Assembly: GCF_041737845.1 (NCBI RefSeq) | Contig: NZ_JBGSQX010000115.1 | Span: 1 to 64,000 of the forward strand | Length of the DNA stretch: 64,000 nucleotides | DNA from: Desulfococcus sp041737845 | Lineage (GTDB): Bacteria > Desulfobacterota > Desulfobacteria > Desulfobacterales > Desulfococcaceae | Direction: 5' to 3' | Program-made: the position numbers and the translations under genes | The notes under the pieces: model-generated | Database searches by the model: none | What the model was told of the DNA's origin: nothing | Seen by the model: only the letters and a program-made list of their open reading frames with translations | Shown here: in pieces, positions 51,337 through 60,368 of the stretch | Layout of the letters: each line of letters begins with the position of its first letter | How positions within the stretch are numbered: position 1 is the stretch's first letter

Positions 51337-53934
51337 ATGTCAGAAAAACACACGAACGACAACAAAAGCTCCGGCACGCTTGGCACTTTTGCAGGCGTGT
51401 TTACGCCGAGCATCTTGACCATCCTGGGCATCATCCTTTTCTTGCGCACAGGCTACGTGGTGGGCAGCGCCGGCCTCGCCCGTTCGCTGATCCTCATCGG
51501 CGTCGCCAACCTCATCTCCATTCTGACCAGCGTGTCGCTGTCGGCGGTGGCCACCAACCTCAAGGTCAAGGGAGGCGGCGACTATTACCTGATTTCACGC
51601 ACCCTCGGCCTGGAATTCGGCGGCGCCATCGGCATCGTCCTTTTCCTGGCCCAGGCCGTGTCCATCGCTTTTTACTGCATCGGATTTGGTGAGGCCCTCG
51701 CCGCGGCGCCCGCTTTATCCGCCCAGGAAATTTCCCCGCGGATCATTGCCGCGGCAGCCGTTCTTTTTCTTTTCGTTTTTGCATGGATGGGGGCGGACTG
51801 GGCGACCCGGTTTCAATACGTGGTCATGGCCCTGCTTGCCGCCGCCCTGGTATCCTTCTTTGTCGGGGGGATTTCCCGATGGAATGCGGCGATTTTCAGC
51901 GCGAACTGGGCCGCCCCCCCGGATGCCCCGCCGTTCTGGGTCCTGTTCGCCCTTTTTTTCCCGGCCGTAACGGGGTTCACCCAGGGGGTGAGCATGTCCG
52001 GAGATCTGAAAGATCCCTCCAAAAGCCTTCCCCTGGGCACCTTTTTGGCGGTCGGCACCTCCATTCTGGTCTATTTCGGTGCCGCGGTGGTGTTTTCCGG
52101 AGCGCTTCCCCATCCGGACCTGACCGCCGATTACACCGCCATGAACCGCGTCTCCCGCTTCCCCGGACTCATCGATGCCGGGGTCATCGCCGCGACACTC
52201 TCCTCGGCCATGGCATCCTTTCTGGGGGCGCCCCGAATACTGCAATCCCTGGCTTCGGACCGAATCTTCCCCTTTCTCTCGCCCTTCGCCAAGGGCGCCG
52301 GTCCGACGGACAACCCCCGCCGCGCAGTGCTCCTGGCGGCAGCAATCGGCTGCCTGACCATCGCGATCGGAAACCTGAATTTGATCGCCCCGGTGGTTTC
52401 CATGTTTTTTCTGATTTCCTACGGCCTGCTCAACTATGCCACCTACTACGAAGCCCGAACCTCCAGCCCTTCTTTCCGTCCGAGCTTCAAGTGGTTCGAT
52501 CAACGTCTCAGCCTGCTCGGCTTCCTGGCCTGTCTCGGCGCAATGCTGGCCATAGATCCTTCCATGGGCGTGATCGCCATATCGATTTTGTTTGCCATTT
52601 TTCAATACCTCAAACGCACGGCGGGGCCGGCCCGCTGGGCCGACAGTCGACGCGCCCATCATCTCCAACAGATCCGAGAAAACCTTCTGGCCGCCACTGT
52701 TTCCCCCGAACACCCCAGGGATTGGCGACCTCAAATTCTGGCCTTCTCAGACGATCCCCAGAGACGGCCGCGCCTCTTGCGACTGGCAGGTTGGCTTGAG
52801 GGCGGCAGCGGGCTGACAAGGGTCGTTACGCTATTGGAAGGCAAGGACCTGCTGCTCGCCAAAATCAAGGAAGATGTGGAAAAACGGATGCAGCTTGACA
52901 TCCGTGAGCACAACCCGGCTGCGTTTTCGCTCGTTCTCACAAGCAGGGATGCAGAGATCGCCGTTCACGCCCTGCTCCAAGCTCACGGAATCGGCCCCTT
53001 GCGCGCCAACATGATTCTGCTGAACTGGCTCGATCCGCAGAATAAGTCCGGAACCGGGTTTCGGGAGTACCTGTTTGGACGCCAGCTCAGGACTCTCCAC
53101 CGATTGGGCTGCAATATCGGCGTGCTCCATGCCCGGCCCGATGCATGGGATCGACTGATGGAGACCGAGTCCGGTCAATCCCGTATCGATGTGTGGTGGT
53201 CCGGTGATGCCACGGGAAACCTCATGCTCCTTTTCGCTTACCTGATGACCCGGTCGGAGGCCTGGGAAGATGCTGCCTTGCGCGTACTGGCGTTTCATGA
53301 CGACACACCGGAGGAAGATCAGAGAAAAAACATCCAATCAGTCCTGAGCGATGCCAGAATTGACGCCGAAATCGAGCTGGCAGCGTCCAGGGATGCTTCG
53401 GCCGTCATCGAATTATCGGCCCCATCGACGATCGTTTTTCTCCCGTTTCGTTTTCGCGGCAACCTGATCCAACTCCCGGTTGACGGTGCTGCCGAAGACC
53501 TGTTGCAGAAACTGCCGCCGGCGGTAATGATTTCAGCAGCCGAGGATATCGATTTGGGGGCTGAGCCGGAAGAGGGCGCCGCCGCCGAGTTGGCCGAGGC
53601 AAGGGACTTGCTGGACAAGAGGGACCAACTGGCCAAGGCGGCTGAAGATGAGGCGGCGGCATCCGGCAAATCCGCCGCAGTCGCCGAAGAAGAACTCCGA
53701 AAGGCCATGGCCTTGCCGGAAGCCGATCGAGATGAAGGCCAAATCAAAGCACTGATGGAGGAGCGGGATAACGCAGCTGCGGAAGCGGAAAAAGCCCGCC
53801 GGAGAGCGGCAAAGGCAAGAGCCAAGGCGGATCTGGCCCGCGAAACCGTCGAATCGGAAGCGGTCGAATTCAAAACGGAAACAGACGACGACGAAACTAC
53901 CGACACCGCCCAAGGCGAGAAGAAAAAGAGATGA
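51337..53934 (+). CDS. SLC12/APC-type cation-chloride cotransporter-like permease
   Basis: About 865 aa from ATG 51337 (MSEKHTND); an ATG 16 codons earlier at 51289 is also possible, and neither has an ideal ribosome site. Residues ~20-435 give twelve membrane helices beginning GTFAGVFTPSILTILGII, with SVSLSAVATNLKVKGGGDYYLISRTLGLEFG (in parts) characteristic of bacterial cation-chloride cotransporter homologues. The ~430-residue cytoplasmic part has an SLC12-like Rossmann portion (VTLLEGKDLLLAKIKEDVEKR) and ends in an Ala/Glu/Lys coiled coil (~residues 745-840). Substrate ions unknown. Its stop overlaps the truncated SLC13 copy. Confidence 0.85.
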   Translation: MSEKHTNDNKSSGTLGTFAGVFTPSILTILGIILFLRTGYVVGSAGLARSLILIGVANLISILTSVSLSAVATNLKVKGGGDYYLISRTLGLEFGGAIGIVLFLAQAVSIAFYCIGFGEALAAAPALSAQEISPRIIAAAAVLFLFVFAWMGADWATRFQYVVMALLAAALVSFFVGGISRWNAAIFSANWAAPPDAPPFWVLFALFFPAVTGFTQGVSMSGDLKDPSKSLPLGTFLAVGTSILVYFGAAVVFSGALPHPDLTADYTAMNRVSRFPGLIDAGVIAATLSSAMASFLGAPRILQSLASDRIFPFLSPFAKGAGPTDNPRRAVLLAAAIGCLTIAIGNLNLIAPVVSMFFLISYGLLNYATYYEARTSSPSFRPSFKWFDQRLSLLGFLACLGAMLAIDPSMGVIAISILFAIFQYLKRTAGPARWADSRRAHHLQQIRENLLAATVSPEHPRDWRPQILAFSDDPQRRPRLLRLAGWLEGGSGLTRVVTLLEGKDLLLAKIKEDVEKRMQLDIREHNPAAFSLVLTSRDAEIAVHALLQAHGIGPLRANMILLNWLDPQNKSGTGFREYLFGRQLRTLHRLGCNIGVLHARPDAWDRLMETESGQSRIDVWWSGDATGNLMLLFAYLMTRSEAWEDAALRVLAFHDDTPEEDQRKNIQSVLSDARIDAEIELAASRDASAVIELSAPSTIVFLPFRFRGNLIQLPVDGAAEDLLQKLPPAVMISAAEDIDLGAEPEEGAAAELAEARDLLDKRDQLAKAAEDEAAASGKSAAVAEEELRKAMALPEADRDEGQIKALMEERDNAAAEAEKARRRAAKARAKADLARETVESEAVEFKTETDDDETTDTAQGEKKKR

Positions 53935-54161
53935 CCGGAGATCAACTTGCGGTTTTTGCCATTCTTTCGGCAACGCTGGTGCTGTTTGTCTGGGGCCGGT
54001 GGCGCTACAATCTGGTGGCCCTGGCGGCCCTGCTGCTGGTCTTTATCGCCGGTCTGGTGCGGGCGGATCAACTATACCTGGGCTTCGGCCATCCGGCGGT
54101 CGTCACCGTGGCCGCCGTGCTGGTCATCAGCCTGGACTTCTCAATGAGCACCCGGCCCTAA
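53931..54161 (+). pseudogene. Truncated duplicate of the SLC13 permease start
   Basis: 76 codons, ATGA overlap. Protein and DNA closely match the first ~68 codons of the gene at 48563 (DQLAVF, then WRYNLVALAALLLVFIAGLV against WRYDLVALAALLLVFIAGLV). After AVLVIS the copy deletes about 35 bp of the parental sequence, shifts frame and stops at 54161. The rest of the permease is absent. Confidence 0.88.
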
Positions 54162-54216
54162 GGGATTGGAAAGGGGAAGCGAACTTAGGTGTGTTGTTTG
54201 CAGGCGGGGCGCTGGG

Positions 54217-54587
54217 ATGAATGAATGTGCGGAAGAATCGGATTTGGTTGTTCTCACGGCAGATAAAAATATGAAATTTGCAATAGAGGGACTGTTGAAC
54301 CGAGCCCAATCCTTGGCCGTCCGTCCTATTTCCGCGGTTTACTAAATCCATCCGGAGAGCGATCCGGGTTGCCTGCTGCATGCCGATGCTTTCCTTCGCC
54401 CCTTTGTCAGACGATTTGCCCACGCCATTGTCATGTTTGATCGCGGGGGCTTTGGAAAAAAATCCCCAGGGCGGTTCTGGCCCGTTGCGAGTGGGGGCAT
54501 GACGACTACAGCCTGCGGGTGGAGAATCTGCCCCAGGCGCCGCCGCCCAAGGGGCGGATGGGGTTGTTCGAAGAGGAGCCGGATTGA
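54217..54587 (+). pseudogene. Two fused gene remnants before the RhuM/Fic gene
   Basis: From ATG 54217 the frame reads LVVLTADKNMKFAIEGLLNR and RPISAVY, then an in-frame TAA (54343-54345). It continues in the same frame as IHPESDPGCLLHADAFLRPF and HAIVMFDRGGFG, a pattern I associate with DUF4276/TOPRIM-like defence-linked proteins. After about 54435 this ends. In another frame, from about 54486 to the TGA at 54585-54587, the sequence DDYSLRVENLPQAPPPKGRM and LFEEEPD looks like the C-terminus of an unrelated gene that was coupled to the Fic gene (TGATG). Confidence 0.6.
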
Positions 54588-55567
54588 TGGATGTGATTCT
54601 TTACCTCTCTGATGACGGTGCAGTGCAATTGGATGTTCAGTTGGAACGGGAAACCGTCTGGCTAAATCAGCGTCAAATGGCAGAACTTTTTGATAAAGAC
54701 ACAGACACCATCGGGCTGCACGTTCGCAACATCTACAACGAGGGTGAGTTGCCCCGCAAAGGAACTACCGAGGAATCCTCGGTAGTTCAAAATGAGGGGG
54801 GACGAAAGGTTCGCCGCCAGGTATCTTTTTACAACCTGGATGTTATTATTTCAGTAGGTTACCGGGTAAAATCCAAACGAGGCACCCAGTTTCGCCAGTG
54901 GGCCACGTGCGTGTTGCGCGAGCATCTGGTGCGCGGCTTCACCCTGAACGAAAAACGGCTCCAAGAACAGGCACAAAAACTCGAAAATCTGCGGCGCACC
55001 GTCGGCCTGTTGGAACAGACCTTGGTCCATCAGGCTATCGGCCTGGACGAGGCCAAGGGGCTTTTGCAGGTCATCACCGATTATGCTTATGCATTGACCA
55101 CCCTGGATCGCTTCGATCATGGGACCCTGGCCATCGAGCAGACCACGCGTCCGGCGGCATACTTGATGACGTATGAGGCGGCCACAGAGATCGTCACGGC
55201 CATGAAAACCGGGTTTGGAGGACTCTTCGGACGGGAAAAGGACCAGGGGTTTAAAAGCGCCCTTGGGGCCATTTACCAGACCTTCGGCGGCGAAGAACTC
55301 TATCCCAGCATCGAGGAAAAGGCCGCCAATCTGCTTTACTTCGTGGTCAAGAACCACGCCTTCAGCGATGGCAACAAACGCATCGGCGCGGCCCTGTTCA
55401 TTGCTTTTCTGGCCGGAAACAACGCGCTTTACCGAGGCGACGGCTCCAAGCGCATTGCCGACAACGCCCTGGTGGCCTTGACGCTGCTGATTGCCGAGAG
55501 CCGGCCCCGGGATAAAGAAACCATTGTCAAAGTGATCGTAAGCCTGATCAACCGCGCCAACGTGTAA
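54587..55567 (+). CDS. RhuM-family protein with Fic/Doc domain
   Basis: 326 aa from ATG 54587 overlapping an upstream stop. The N-terminal ~110 residues are the RhuM/DNA-binding-like domain (ETVWLNQRQMAELFDKDTDT, IGLHVRNIYNEGEL, VSFYNLDVIISVGYRVKS, GTQFRQWATCVLREHLVRG). A coiled coil follows (~115-150). The C-terminal Fic/Doc domain has the core motif HAFSDGNKRIGAALF (about residues 257-271), HxFx(D)GNxR, the AMP- or phosphate-transfer signature. Fic/Doc proteins modify or phosphorylate target proteins, often as toxins. Immediate neighbours are remnants, so it seems a survivor of a decayed defence or toxin locus. Confidence 0.9.
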   Translation: MDVILYLSDDGAVQLDVQLERETVWLNQRQMAELFDKDTDTIGLHVRNIYNEGELPRKGTTEESSVVQNEGGRKVRRQVSFYNLDVIISVGYRVKSKRGTQFRQWATCVLREHLVRGFTLNEKRLQEQAQKLENLRRTVGLLEQTLVHQAIGLDEAKGLLQVITDYAYALTTLDRFDHGTLAIEQTTRPAAYLMTYEAATEIVTAMKTGFGGLFGREKDQGFKSALGAIYQTFGGEELYPSIEEKAANLLYFVVKNHAFSDGNKRIGAALFIAFLAGNNALYRGDGSKRIADNALVALTLLIAESRPRDKETIVKVIVSLINRANV

Positions 55568-55842
55568 TGGGGGATACTGGAATGAATCGACATGTGAATG
55601 CCATCTCCGGGCGATTGAGCCAGCGGCTGTGCCGGGATAGGCGAATTTCAATTTACTTTTCATCCTAAGTTCTGGTACCCTTCCCGCCCAAGTCCTCCAC
55701 CCGTCGGCTATGGCCTGCTTCACGGCTGTTTTTAGGCGATTGACGGCATTTTCAGCAAGTCCGCCCGGCATGGAGGGCATTTTTTATGAACCGGTCAATT
55801 TATGGGCAAAAAAAGCCCCTATTTTTTAAAAAGGTAACGAAT

Positions 55843-57396
55843 ATGGATGCCCAATACAGTGCCACCCTTGAAACCCTTGAAAAACTGCGCGCCGAATCCA
55901 TGGCCGCAGGCGGTACCAAAAAAATGGATGCCCAGCACGACAGGGGCAAACTCAGCGCCCGGGAGCGGATCGACCTGCTGTTGGACGAGGGCAGCTTCGA
56001 GGAGTTCGACGTGCTCAAGACCGGCCGCGGCGGGGCATTGGGCGATGCCCAGACCTACGCCGGCGACGGGGTGATCACCGGCCACGGATCCATCGACGGA
56101 CGCGAGGTGTTCGTATTCAGCCAGGATTTCACCGTCATCGGCGGCTCCCTGGGTGAGGCCCACGCCCAGAAGATCTGCAAGGTGATGGACCTGGCCGTCA
56201 AGGTCGGTGCGCCCATCATCGGCCTCAACGACTCGGGCGGGGCCCGCATCCAGGAGGGCGTGGACGCCCTGGCCGCCTACGGCGAGATCTTCCACCGCAA
56301 CGTCGAGGCCAGCGGCGTCGTCCCCCAGATCTCCTGCATCATGGGGCCCTGCGCCGGCGGCGCGGTCTACAGCCCGGCCATCACCGATTTTGTCTTCATG
56401 GTGCAGGAATCCTCGTACATGTTCGTCACCGGGCCGACCGTGGTCAAGACCGTGACCCACCAGGAGATCACCTCGGAGGATCTGGGCGGTGCCGGGGTCC
56501 ATTCCAAAAAGAGCGGCGTCTCCCACTTCATGGTCCCCAATGACGTGCTCTGCCTGCGGGAGGTCCGCCGCCTGATCAGCTACCTGCCCTCGAACAACCG
56601 GCAGCGCGGGCCCCTTCTGGATCTGCGGGATCCGTCGGACCGAATTGACCCGGCCCTCGACTACCTCATTCCCGAAAACCCCAACCAGACGTACGACATG
56701 AACGTGCTGATTTTCAGCATCCTCGACGGGGCCGAGTTCATGGAGGTCCAGTCGAGCTTCGCGCGCAACATCATCTGCGGATTCGGCCGCCTGGGGGGTC
56801 AGACCGTGGGGCTCGTAGCCAACCAGCCTGCGGTGCTGGCGGGGGTTCTGGACACCGACGCCTCGTTCAAGGCCGGCCGCTTTGTCCGGTTCTGCGACGC
56901 CTTCAACATTCCCCTCATCGCCCTGGTGGACGTTCCGGGCTTCATGCCCGGCCCCGACCAGGAGCACGGCGGGATCATCCGCCACGGCGCCAAGCTGCTC
57001 TATGCATTCACCGAGGCCACCGTGCCCCGCATCACCGTCATCGTCCGCAAAGCCTACGGCGGGGCCTATCTCGTCATGAACTCCAAGCACATCCACTGCG
57101 ACGTCAACTACGCCTGGCCCTCGGCGGAGATCGCGGTCATGGGGCCCAAGGGCGCCGCCGAGGTGATCTACCGCAGGGAGATCCAGTCGGCCGAAAACCC
57201 CGAGGCTGTGCTGAATGAAAAGATGACCCACTACCGCCGCACCTTCGCCAACCCGTTTCTGGCGGCCCAGCGGGGCTATATCGACGACGTGATCTTCCCC
57301 CGCGACACCCGCCACCGGCTCATCCGAACCCTGCAGGTGCTGGAAGGCAAGGAAGCCAGAGGCCCCAAACGCAAACACGGAAACATTCCCCTGTGA
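55843..57396 (+). CDS. Acyl-CoA carboxylase carboxyltransferase (beta) subunit
   Basis: 517 aa from ATG 55843 (MDAQYSATLE), AAGG upstream; an ATG at 55786 would add 19 residues of unlikely sequence. It has the two crotonase-like halves of PccB/AccD5-type subunits: the N-half with SGGARIQEGVDALAAYGEIF and CAGGAVYSPAITDF (CoA-binding oxyanion site), the C-half with PGFMPGPDQEHGGIIRHGAKLLYAF and RKAYGGAYLVMNS (biotin side). Transfers the carboxyl from biotin to acyl-CoA (propionyl-, acetyl- or methylmalonyl-type). Eight bases before the biotin carboxylase gene. It may serve propionate or branched-acid metabolism. Confidence 0.94.
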   Translation: MDAQYSATLETLEKLRAESMAAGGTKKMDAQHDRGKLSARERIDLLLDEGSFEEFDVLKTGRGGALGDAQTYAGDGVITGHGSIDGREVFVFSQDFTVIGGSLGEAHAQKICKVMDLAVKVGAPIIGLNDSGGARIQEGVDALAAYGEIFHRNVEASGVVPQISCIMGPCAGGAVYSPAITDFVFMVQESSYMFVTGPTVVKTVTHQEITSEDLGGAGVHSKKSGVSHFMVPNDVLCLREVRRLISYLPSNNRQRGPLLDLRDPSDRIDPALDYLIPENPNQTYDMNVLIFSILDGAEFMEVQSSFARNIICGFGRLGGQTVGLVANQPAVLAGVLDTDASFKAGRFVRFCDAFNIPLIALVDVPGFMPGPDQEHGGIIRHGAKLLYAFTEATVPRITVIVRKAYGGAYLVMNSKHIHCDVNYAWPSAEIAVMGPKGAAEVIYRREIQSAENPEAVLNEKMTHYRRTFANPFLAAQRGYIDDVIFPRDTRHRLIRTLQVLEGKEARGPKRKHGNIPL

Positions 57397-57404
57397 GGCA
57401 TCCC

Positions 57405-59414
57405 ATGTTCGATAAAATTCTGATCGCCAACCGAGGCGAAATCACCGTCCGCATCATCCACACCTGCCGGCGGCTGGGCATCCGGTCCGTGGCCGTCTAT
57501 TCCGACGCGGACAGCCGCAGCCTGCACGTGCAGATGGCCGATGAATCCGTGCGCATCGGCACCCCCCCCGCCCAGATGTCGTACCTCGACGCGGACAAGA
57601 TCCTCTCCGCGGCCCTTGCAACCGGCTGCCGGGCCGTCCACCCCGGGTACGGCTTTCTGTCGGAGAACTCCGCCTTCGCCGGACGCGTCGCGGACGCCGG
57701 GCTGGTCTTCATCGGTCCGCCGGCCGACGTCATCGACACCATGGGCGACAAGATCGCCTCCAAGGCCCTGGCCGTCAAGGCCGGGGTTCCCATCATCCCC
57801 GGCCACGCGGAGGCCCTGACCGACGAGGAGGAGGCCCTGGCCGCGGCCGACGGCATCGGCTATCCCGTGCTGCTAAAACCCGCGGCCGGCGGGGGCGGCA
57901 AGGGAATGCGCATCGTCCGGAGGCCCGAGGAAATGAAGGCCGCCCTGGCTGCCAGCCGCCAGGAGACCCGCAAGGCCTTCGGCGACAGCCGGATCTTCAT
58001 GGAGCGCTACATCGAGGGTCCGCGGCATGTGGAGATTCAGATCCTGGCCGACATCTTCGGCAACGTCGTCCACCTGGGGGAGAGGGAATGCTCCATCCAG
58101 CGCCGGTATCAGAAAATCATCGAGGAGTCGCCGTCTCCGGCCGTCTCCGAGGCCCTGCGGCAGCGCATGGGCCGGGCCGCCTGCGATCTGGCCCGCAAGG
58201 CCGGCTACGTCAACGCCGGTACGGTGGAGTTCGTGCTGGACGCCCGGGGGGAGTTTTTCTTTCTGGAGATGAACACCCGCCTCCAGGTGGAGCACCCGGT
58301 CACCGAAATGGTCACCGGCCTGGACCTGGTGGACCTCCAACTGCGGATCGCCCGGGGCCAGAAGCTCCCTTTCGACCAGGAGGGCGTAACCGTAAGCGGC
58401 TGGGCCATGGAAGCGCGGGTCTGCGCCGAGGACCCCGAACGGGGGTTCATCCCGTCCACCGGCATGATCACCCGCTACGCGGAGCCCAGGGGAAACGCCG
58501 TCCGGGTGGACAGCGGCGTCCAGACCGGCAGCAGCATCGGCGTCTACTACGACTCCATGCTGGCCAAGGTCATCTGCCATGGGAAAGACCGGGAGGAAGC
58601 CCGGGTCCGGCTTGTCGAGGCCCTGAACGGCTATCATATCGAGGGGGTCGTCACCAACATCGATTTTGCCAACAGCATACTCTGCCATCCGGAATTCGCC
58701 CGGGGCAATCTGACCACCGGCTTCATCGAACGTTATTTCGAGGGCAGCCAGCCCGCCATCCCCTCGGATCGGCGGGCGTTTGAGCTGGCGGCCCTGACGG
58801 CGGCCCTGATCTATCATGTCCGCACGGCGGCGGTGCGCGATTCCCTCCGCCCCATGGCATCCCGGATCGGCGGGAGGAAAGCCGTCGTGACTGCGCACCG
58901 CTACACCGTCCGGTCGGGGGACGAGGTGCTGGACCTGCGCCTCGAGGGCGCGACGTCGGGAAGATACTGGACCATTCGTGTGAACGAAAACGCCTACTCG
59001 GTGAAAACCCCCGAATTCGAGTTCTACCGGCGCAGGCTCAATCTCACCATCGACGGCAGGCTTCACCGCTTCCGGCTTCGGCTGGAGGAATTCTTTATTT
59101 TCGTCGCCTTCAGCGGCATCACCCGGGTGTTCGAGATCTATACCCCGAGGGAGTGGGCGCTCGTGAAATACATGCCCAAACGGGCCGAACACCCGGCGGA
59201 CAACGTGCTCCTCTGCCCCATGCCCGGGCTGGTGGTGGGGGTGCCGGTCCAGCCGGGCGAACGCGTCTTCCGGGGCCAGACCCTGGTGGTGCTGGAATCC
59301 ATGAAGATGGAGAGCGACGTGGCCTCGCCGGTGGACGGGCTCATCGAGGAGGTCTGCGGCACCGTCGGCCAGGCGGTGGAGGCGGGAGACGTCCTGATCC
59401 GGTTTCAGGCGTAA
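57405..59414 (+). CDS. Acyl-CoA carboxylase biotin carboxylase/BCCP (alpha) subunit
   Basis: 669 aa from ATG 57405 (TGAGG six bases upstream); the GTG at 57393 is the alternative. Biotin carboxylase domain ~1-445: IANRGEITVRIIHTCRRLG, ATP-grasp KPAAGGGGKGMRIV, ERYIEGPRHVEIQIL, RDCSIQRR-type ECSIQRRYQKIIEE, and EMNTRLQVEHPVTE. The linker (~450-590) resembles the BT domain of PccA. The C-terminal biotinyl domain ends with LESMKMESDVASPVDG, Lys being the biotin site (SMKM rather than AMKM). Works with the gene before as one enzyme, fixing bicarbonate at the cost of ATP. Confidence 0.95.
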   Translation: MFDKILIANRGEITVRIIHTCRRLGIRSVAVYSDADSRSLHVQMADESVRIGTPPAQMSYLDADKILSAALATGCRAVHPGYGFLSENSAFAGRVADAGLVFIGPPADVIDTMGDKIASKALAVKAGVPIIPGHAEALTDEEEALAAADGIGYPVLLKPAAGGGGKGMRIVRRPEEMKAALAASRQETRKAFGDSRIFMERYIEGPRHVEIQILADIFGNVVHLGERECSIQRRYQKIIEESPSPAVSEALRQRMGRAACDLARKAGYVNAGTVEFVLDARGEFFFLEMNTRLQVEHPVTEMVTGLDLVDLQLRIARGQKLPFDQEGVTVSGWAMEARVCAEDPERGFIPSTGMITRYAEPRGNAVRVDSGVQTGSSIGVYYDSMLAKVICHGKDREEARVRLVEALNGYHIEGVVTNIDFANSILCHPEFARGNLTTGFIERYFEGSQPAIPSDRRAFELAALTAALIYHVRTAAVRDSLRPMASRIGGRKAVVTAHRYTVRSGDEVLDLRLEGATSGRYWTIRVNENAYSVKTPEFEFYRRRLNLTIDGRLHRFRLRLEEFFIFVAFSGITRVFEIYTPREWALVKYMPKRAEHPADNVLLCPMPGLVVGVPVQPGERVFRGQTLVVLESMKMESDVASPVDGLIEEVCGTVGQAVEAGDVLIRFQA

Positions 59415-59479
59415 CAAGGCCGGGCAAAGTCTATCGCTGTCACGCCCGGCTTTCCGGGCATGACAGCATTGAATGGCCA

Positions 59480-60343
59480 TTACACCATGGCGGCCTGGAT
59501 TTCCCGATGATACCCCAGATACCGATCCAGAGTCTTATCGTTTTTTCCATATTTGGGGATGGTTCGTAAAATCTCCTCGAAACGGCCTTCGGCCTCCCGT
59601 TCATCCTTGATAGGCACGATGCCGTCCGTGATAATGTCCACCAGCCGGTCGGCATATATAATGATTCGCTCTTCGAGGGTCGAAAGGGTGTAGTCCTTCA
59701 CCGGCAGCCCCAGCTCGATTGCTTCTTCGGCACTGAGCCCGCCGCGGATATGCTTTTCCATCACCGCTGTGATCGTTGGAGGCAAGCCCACGGCCGCACC
59801 CATCTCAGCACCCAGCTTGCCATGCTCGATTTCGTGCGTCTTGGCTTTGCCCAGATCGTGAAAGAGGGCTCCCCGTCCGACGAGTTCCATGTCCAGGCCT
59901 TTTGGGATTCGCGATACGATTTCCAGGGCTTTTTCAGCCACCTTGACGCTATGGGCGATATCCTCCTCGGAAACGCCCGCCTGGCGCAGCAGGTCGATGT
60001 CGGCTTGATGAATCGAATAATGTGATGCCTCTACCGGTTGTCCGCTTTCGATCCAGTTTTTGAGACCGCCATCCAGAAAAGCGGCGTCGAAGCCTTCATT
60101 CCGAAGTCGATCCGTCACGGACTGGCTGACCGATCCGCCCTTAACGCAATACACCACAGCGCGCTTTCCAACCGGCAGCTGCTTGACCCAATCGCCGACC
60201 TTTTCGGGATCACGCCATACCGCACCCTTGATGGTCTTTGGATTGGCCTGGTAATCCGCCTCGCGGCGCACATCCAAAAGGGTCATCGGTTCTTCTTTTT
60301 CGAGGAGTTTACTGAGTTCATTAATATCGATGGTATGTGCCAT
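59480..60343 (-). CDS. Rhodanese-HD domain fusion, last gene of chromate operon
   Basis: 287 aa; ATG at 60343 with AAGGAG seven bases upstream (an earlier in-frame ATG lies inside the chrA 3' end). Residues ~5-105 are a rhodanese: LLDVRREADYQ, then YCVKGGSVSQSVTDRL with the active-site Cys about residue 66. Residues ~125-235 form an HD phosphohydrolase domain: ALFHDLGKAKTHEIEHG with the HD pair at about 162-163 and further His residues (~131, 174, 198). The fusion could couple sulfur transfer or redox sensing to nucleotide hydrolysis. It follows chrA by 25 bp. Confidence 0.87.
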   Translation of the reverse strand: MAHTIDINELSKLLEKEEPMTLLDVRREADYQANPKTIKGAVWRDPEKVGDWVKQLPVGKRAVVYCVKGGSVSQSVTDRLRNEGFDAAFLDGGLKNWIESGQPVEASHYSIHQADIDLLRQAGVSEEDIAHSVKVAEKALEIVSRIPKGLDMELVGRGALFHDLGKAKTHEIEHGKLGAEMGAAVGLPPTITAVMEKHIRGGLSAEEAIELGLPVKDYTLSTLEERIIIYADRLVDIITDGIVPIKDEREAEGRFEEILRTIPKYGKNDKTLDRYLGYHREIQAAMV

Positions 60344-60368
60344 GCTGTTTCTCCTTATTGATTTTTTT

